Assembly: GCF_001540865.1 (NCBI RefSeq)
Contig: NC_033623.1
Span: forward strand, 2,133,501 to 2,197,500
Length of the DNA: 64,000 nucleotides
Direction: 5' to 3'
DNA from: Ananas comosus
Lineage: Eukaryota; Streptophyta; Magnoliopsida; Poales; Bromeliaceae
Below the pieces are notes generated by a model. The model was not told the DNA's origin and did not search any database. It worked only from the letters and a program-made list of their open reading frames with translations. The translations under genes and the position numbers were made by a program. Below, piece by piece: positions 59,520 to 64,000 of the stretch; the first letter of the stretch is position 1; each line of letters starts with the position of its first letter.

Positions 59520-60492
59520 TAAGATTACAAAAAAAAAAAAAAATTCATGCATACATCAGATATGTGCTAGATATTGTTCATTCTTCTTTGTGGCATTAGT
59601 ACTTTCTCAGCAAAGATATAGGTGATCTGTTTCTATGATACATTTGTCATGTAATCCTCCATTAGAGAGGCACTAAAGTACAAATTTGGCTAATTAATTG
59701 CTTACTTATTTGGATGTAAATTGGTGGTTCTGTTCCTCAGTACCAATTTACTGGAAAGTGATTTTGTTGCTGACCTAACTACTTGATTGTAAACTCACAA
59801 CTGATGAGTTAGCTGCATTGGACTTGAGTCATATTATTTCGATTTTGTTACATTATGTGGCTTGGTGAAGCCAACTCTGCAATTTCTAAGTACTTAAGTA
59901 TTTGAGTTTTCTGTTTGTCTAGCCCTTCAATCATGACTACTTGATTTTTATAATATGTTTGGATGCATAAATATTTTATTCGGCATATCTCTTTCATTTT
60001 CTTAAACAACACGCTAAAGTTGGCATATGAAATTACACTCTCTGTTTCTTACATTGCTCTTGAATCGACCTAGTCACTGAGATAAATACAAATAAAGTAG
60101 CTCGTCGAATCAATAAGAGAATGATGGAGAGTGAGACTGCCAACTAGTAGTCTGATCGGTAGATACCCTCGTCCTCAAATGTCAGGTCTTAAATTTGTGC
60201 CATGCTTTCAAGCGAGAAGTTTAGTTTGTGTGAGAGAGCCTAGAGGCCAGTACACAAAAAGAGAGATTAAAAACACTTTTCAATAGCTTAAGCTTTAAAC
60301 AACAAACGGTTGTTTCACATCTCTTAACATGATATGCAAGAGGTCGAGTTCGAATATCTCTAGACTTCTAGTCTTATTTAGTTTTCTTCCATTCAGTACA
60401 AGTCCACGCCTTAAACCTATCAAATCTAAGTTCGAATCTCATATAAATAAACATAGCTCAAATTTTTAGAGATTGATAGTTGTTTCACATCT
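59520..60492. other. 3' region of the LysM receptor gene
   Basis: 3' UTR and AT-rich intergenic DNA. No further gene was seen. Confidence 0.5.
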
Positions 60493-60501
60493 TTAATATT
60501 A

Positions 60502-60881
60502 GGGTTCATTTCATACAGGTCCCTACAAACATAGTAATAAAGTTCAACTTTCATGTGTCCTACAGAAGTCATGATGTTTTCAAATATATTCCCGCCGTTA
60601 GGAAAATTTAGTTAGCCATAGGTTAAATATTTAATATTCCTGATTAATTTTTGATATTTTTATCCTTCTTATATTATACTGTTATGACTTTTAAAGGGAC
60701 ATATTTGTGATGACAAAATTGAAAATATAAACAGTTCTTAAACGGTTCTCTAACGATAACAAACCAGAGTAACATATTTAAAAACATCAGAACTTCTATA
60801 GGAACAATATATGAAAGGTGAATTTTGTAAGAATGTATTTGTCATTCGTTATATTTATAGAGACCTGTATAAAATTAACCC
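60502..60881. mobile_element. MULE-type MITE with perfect 9-bp target duplication
   Basis: 380 bp flanked by ttaatatta (60493-60501, 60882-60890). Ends GGGTTCATTTCATACAGG and, inverted, GGGTTAATTTTATACAGG. Non-coding. Confidence 0.85.
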
Positions 60882-60923
60882 TTAATATTATATCAGAACA
60901 GAGGATCCAGCTATATCTCCATT

Positions 60924-60925
<2 letters not shown>

Positions 60926-60958
<33 letters not shown>

Positions 60959-60970
60959 TGTGTGTGTGAG
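60926..60970. repeat. (GA)n then (GT)n microsatellite
   Basis: A gagaga run of about 30 bases passes into gtgtgtgtg. Frames through it give Ser/Leu repeats on the minus strand and are not coding. Confidence 0.85.
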
Positions 60971-61797
60971 AGTGTTCATTTTTAGTGAAGAAGTAAACAT
61001 GATACATGCATGGGACCTCCTGCATGATGATCAAGGGATCACTTTTGGAGCGCAATTGATGGCTCATACATATATAGCGTGATATTTGGCAGTAGCTTAG
61101 CCTTTGCCGTCCCCATGTTGATGGCCTGATGCGTGCGTGCATATATCTCGCTAGCAACCTACCTATAAAGCTACGACAAATGCTGCACCCACGACAATCG
61201 CTAACAATTCATGAATGAATGGAGACCACCAGCCCCCCAACTATAGGTTATTTTGAATTTAGTCCTCGTCCACACACACACACTAATAAATTGAATTGAA
61301 TTGAGCTAAGATCAATCTAAATTGAGTTGAAAGTTTGCTAAAACTAGTAATATTATGTTAAAGAAAACTGCTGTTCCTTTTTTTTTTTTTTTGCGATCAA
61401 CACCCACCGTATACTCACACATATATTTTTTATTTTATGATCAACTTTTTTATTATCTAATAATTTATAGACAACCAAATATAAGAAATCAGAAAAGTCC
61501 AATATTCTGTTAACCACTGATAAGACATATTGAACAACAAACAACAAAAAGTGGCGATCACTCTCTAAATAACTACTTTCTAAAAAGTAGCACTTCCGAA
61601 AAATCTTACTTTTTTCTATTTTTTTTACAACCAAACAAGCTCTTAACAAAATCTGTTGTTCTATCAGCTCAAGACAGTATAATAAGACGCAATATGTTAA
61701 CCCGGGACTCAATACTAAGGCGACTTGGTTTAAAGATGTGGCTGCATAGACTCGGGGTCAAGATCAATATAGCTGGTCGAACTCGGACCAAGTCTAA

Positions 61798-61936
61798 GTT
61801 TTTTTTTTTTTTTTTTTTTTAAAGAGAGAAATATAGCAAGCAACTCGCTCCGTTTATATTTTTAGAAATAAATTCAGCTAGAAATATAAAGCAATTAGAT
61901 TTCAAACTTAGAGATCTCGAGTACCAACAATCAAGT
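61798..61936 (-). mobile_element. SINE copy with 10-bp target duplication
   Basis: A long T run (61799-61820) is the A tail on the minus strand. ccaagtctaa flanks it (61788-61797, 61937-61946). The body aligns with 70-220 (tttagaaataaa, agctagaaat, gagtaccaac). It is slightly 5'-truncated and more diverged. Confidence 0.7.
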
Positions 61937-61946
61937 CCAAGTCTAA

Positions 61947-62637
61947 ACCAATCACAGAGTTCACACATTATATTACAATTTGGTAATTTTTTAGCTGAAT
62001 AGATTTAATATAGAACACTAACAATAGAAGAACAAAATAATATCAAGATATCATTATCAAAAACTATTAATTACAACCAACTTCATGCATGATAATTTAA
62101 TCAGCAGTTAATGCAAATAAAATTTAAATCACACGCACATGTCAGCATATATTATCAAGATGAATTTTTTGATCAAGTTGTGAAAAAGCTACATTCAAGT
62201 TACATTCAAGTCGAGTCAAAATTTCAAAATTTTGAACACTGATTTGATCAGTTAAATTTAATAGAATGAATGTTGGTTTTGATATACTTACAATTTAATT
62301 GACATAGAAGCCTTAAACTGAAAAAGAATCCAAAGTTGAGATTGCACATCAAAAGAAAAATAATTAGTGAGGGGTTTATGTTAGAAGCGAAAATACTTGA
62401 GGGGGTACCTGGACATTTTCACAAAGACAAAATGATGCTCTTAGCCAATCTACATGCTAGAGATGATCCAATGGACTAGATATTTAGTGGCAAACAAAAC
62501 TACCATGCAATTTTAGCATCATGGCCTCTTACACTACTGCACTGTTTCATTCCACAAAGCTATAATAATCTATAGATTAGTAATAATGAATGCATGATCA
62601 GTGAAAAGTAGCAGTTTCCGGATTTAGCTTATTGAGT
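61947..62637. other. AT-rich intergenic DNA, nothing recognised
   Basis: No gene, repeat border or RNA could be supported here. Confidence 0.45.
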
Positions 62638-62991
62638 AAAGCTAGAATATTTCTAGTCATTTATTTTCGGATCATCTTTCACGAAAGAGTATCTGAATTA
62701 ACGATGAATACTGTTAAACATAATTTAGACTATTTCAACTTCATAAGACTCTGATTTTGCGATTTTCCAGCATTATTTACCTAGAAATCAAATAGTCTCA
62801 AATACATCTTATACTAGTTATTAAAAATAGTTAATTTTGAGGCTATTTGAATAGTAGGCAGATGATATTAAAAAATCATAAAAGTTGGACTTTAAGAAGC
62901 TCAAATAGCCTAAATCAAGTTTAACAATACCAATCGTCGAAATGATGCAAAAGTAAACACCTTAGTTACTTCTAAAAAAGATCCTAGCTTT
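62638..62991. mobile_element. Diverged, shortened fold-back element
   Basis: Ends AAAGCTAGAATATTTCTAG and, inverted, AAAGCTAGGATC. The arms keep the family landmarks in degraded form (acgatgaatactgttaaac, ttgcgattttccagcattat, with inverse matches). The terminal palindrome tagaatatttcta again differs from other copies. Confidence 0.5.
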
Positions 62992-63309
62992 CCTCCTAAA
63001 TGTAAGTTAGATTTTCTGGCAAATTGTTCTGCAGGTTGAGTTGGGAAATTTTCTTTGGGGATTATCACATTGTACAACTAATATCCACTGGCAAAGAAAA
63101 GGCACAAGGAATGTAATTACTAGAAAGTTGTGTGGGAAATACAACAGGTTTTGATAAATTTGAATGGTAATATAAAATTTTTATTTGATCAAACAAATCA
63201 AATATTGCGAACAATTAAAGAAGAGAAAATGAATAAACCGACCATTCCTAGTGCAAATGGGCTTAATAGTTGATATTCGAGATCCCAAGTTAGAAGCTTT
63301 AGTTATTTT

Positions 63310-63665
63310 TACCCTCCTCACCTGCCTGCCATTTGCGTAGGCATCCATTACTCACCGTCCGCCTTTACTCTCTAACCTTATCTCTCACTCTCTCAATAAA
63401 CCTAAACTCTCTTTCTCTCTCTCACCCCATCTCTCTGCCTCTTCTAGTAATCTTGACTCGATCACTCTTCTTATTTCTCTAACCTATGCTCTCTCTCCCT
63501 CCCCCCTTTCTAAACTCAACTCTCTCTCCCTCGAACCTCAAATCTATCTTTCCGTCTAACCTCAAATCTCTCTCTCTAAGCTAAACTCTCCCTCTCTCTT
63601 TATCTCTCTACATCTTTATCCTTAACTCTCTCTCTCTCTCTATCTCTCTTTCTCTCTCTCTCCTG
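63310..63665. repeat. CT-rich low-complexity tract
   Basis: About 350 bp of ctctct broken by cta-aacct-type words. Upstream bases have no promoter or exon that I recognise. The final 335 bp of the window (after 63665) show MITE-like AT-rich sequence only. Confidence 0.6.
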
Positions 63666-64000
63666 GCTCGAACTAAACGCACCCATAGTAACTGAGAATG
63701 GAATTAAGAATGGAATTTCAGGCATGGAAATAATTGGAAACAGTCAATAACAGTTCAAAATTTTAAATCACAATAGTCTTTTGATATCTTTGATACTGAT
63801 GAGTTCCAATCACATAAAAATTATCATAATGCACAAGTTATCCTTCGATAAGTTAAAGTATTAATTGTTCCAACCTTCCTTTTATGTCAAAAAGTTGCAA
63901 CAAAAATGATATAAACAACGGCGTTGGATTAACAACAAGCTTTAATTGCTCTTGCAATATATATACAAATAATTAATACAATGCATCCTTATCATATTAT

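Overview
This is 64 kb of AT-rich nuclear plant DNA. Genes are split by introns, three of them in long stretches of transposon debris. One gene (an acetyltransferase) has an extremely GC-rich single exon with poly-Ala and Pro/Ser runs, which is typical of commelinid monocots. A monocot, perhaps non-grass, is my best guess; the species cannot be fixed from sequence alone. I found no rRNA, canonical tRNA, CRISPR, virus or bacterial gene.

Four protein genes can be supported. (1) An OTU-family deubiquitinase on the minus strand (2450-7039, ten coding exons, 327 aa), with a TATA box and two G-boxes upstream. (2) A BOP1/ERB1 ribosome-biogenesis WD40 protein on the plus strand (29430-40281, 18 coding exons, 696 aa). 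It has a telo-box and a site II motif upstream, and one intron is a textbook U12-type AT-AC intron. (3) A GNAT acetyltransferase of the NATA1-like group on the minus strand (51126-51830, 234 aa, no intron). (4) A LysM receptor-like pseudokinase of the LYK4/LYK5 type on the plus strand (57765-59519, 584 aa, no intron). They do not form an operon or a recognisable pathway.

The rest is mobile DNA whose ends can often be read exactly. There are three solo LTRs, two with perfect 5-bp target duplications and one with an imperfect one. Two complete non-autonomous Helitrons carry tandem repeats, and more Helitron 3' ends are present. Members of a SINE family are flanked by 10-17 bp duplications, including a stub of only about 20 bp. 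A CACTA-like element is present, as are several Mutator-like MITEs, two with perfect 9-bp target duplications. A family of roughly 0.5-kb fold-back elements and a related 0.2-kb MITE occur many times (8.4, 25.4, 26.0, 33.1, 43.2, 43.4, 44.8-46.4, 50.5 and 62.6 kb). Their terminal hairpins share a layout but differ in sequence between subfamilies.

Layout: 0-2.4 kb SINE and AT-rich DNA; 2.4-8.1 kb OTU gene; 8.3-29 kb transposons; 29-40.3 kb BOP1, with a fold-back element in intron 6; 40.3-51 kb transposons; 51.1-52 kb acetyltransferase; 52-54.5 kb MITE cluster; 54.5-57.7 kb degenerate LTR-like DNA; 57.7-59.5 kb LysM receptor; 59.5-64 kb MITE, SINE and CT-rich DNA. The most unusual items are the fold-back terminal modules, the Helitron with in-frame 105-bp repeats, the AT-AC intron, and the LysM pseudokinase that lacks its activation segment.
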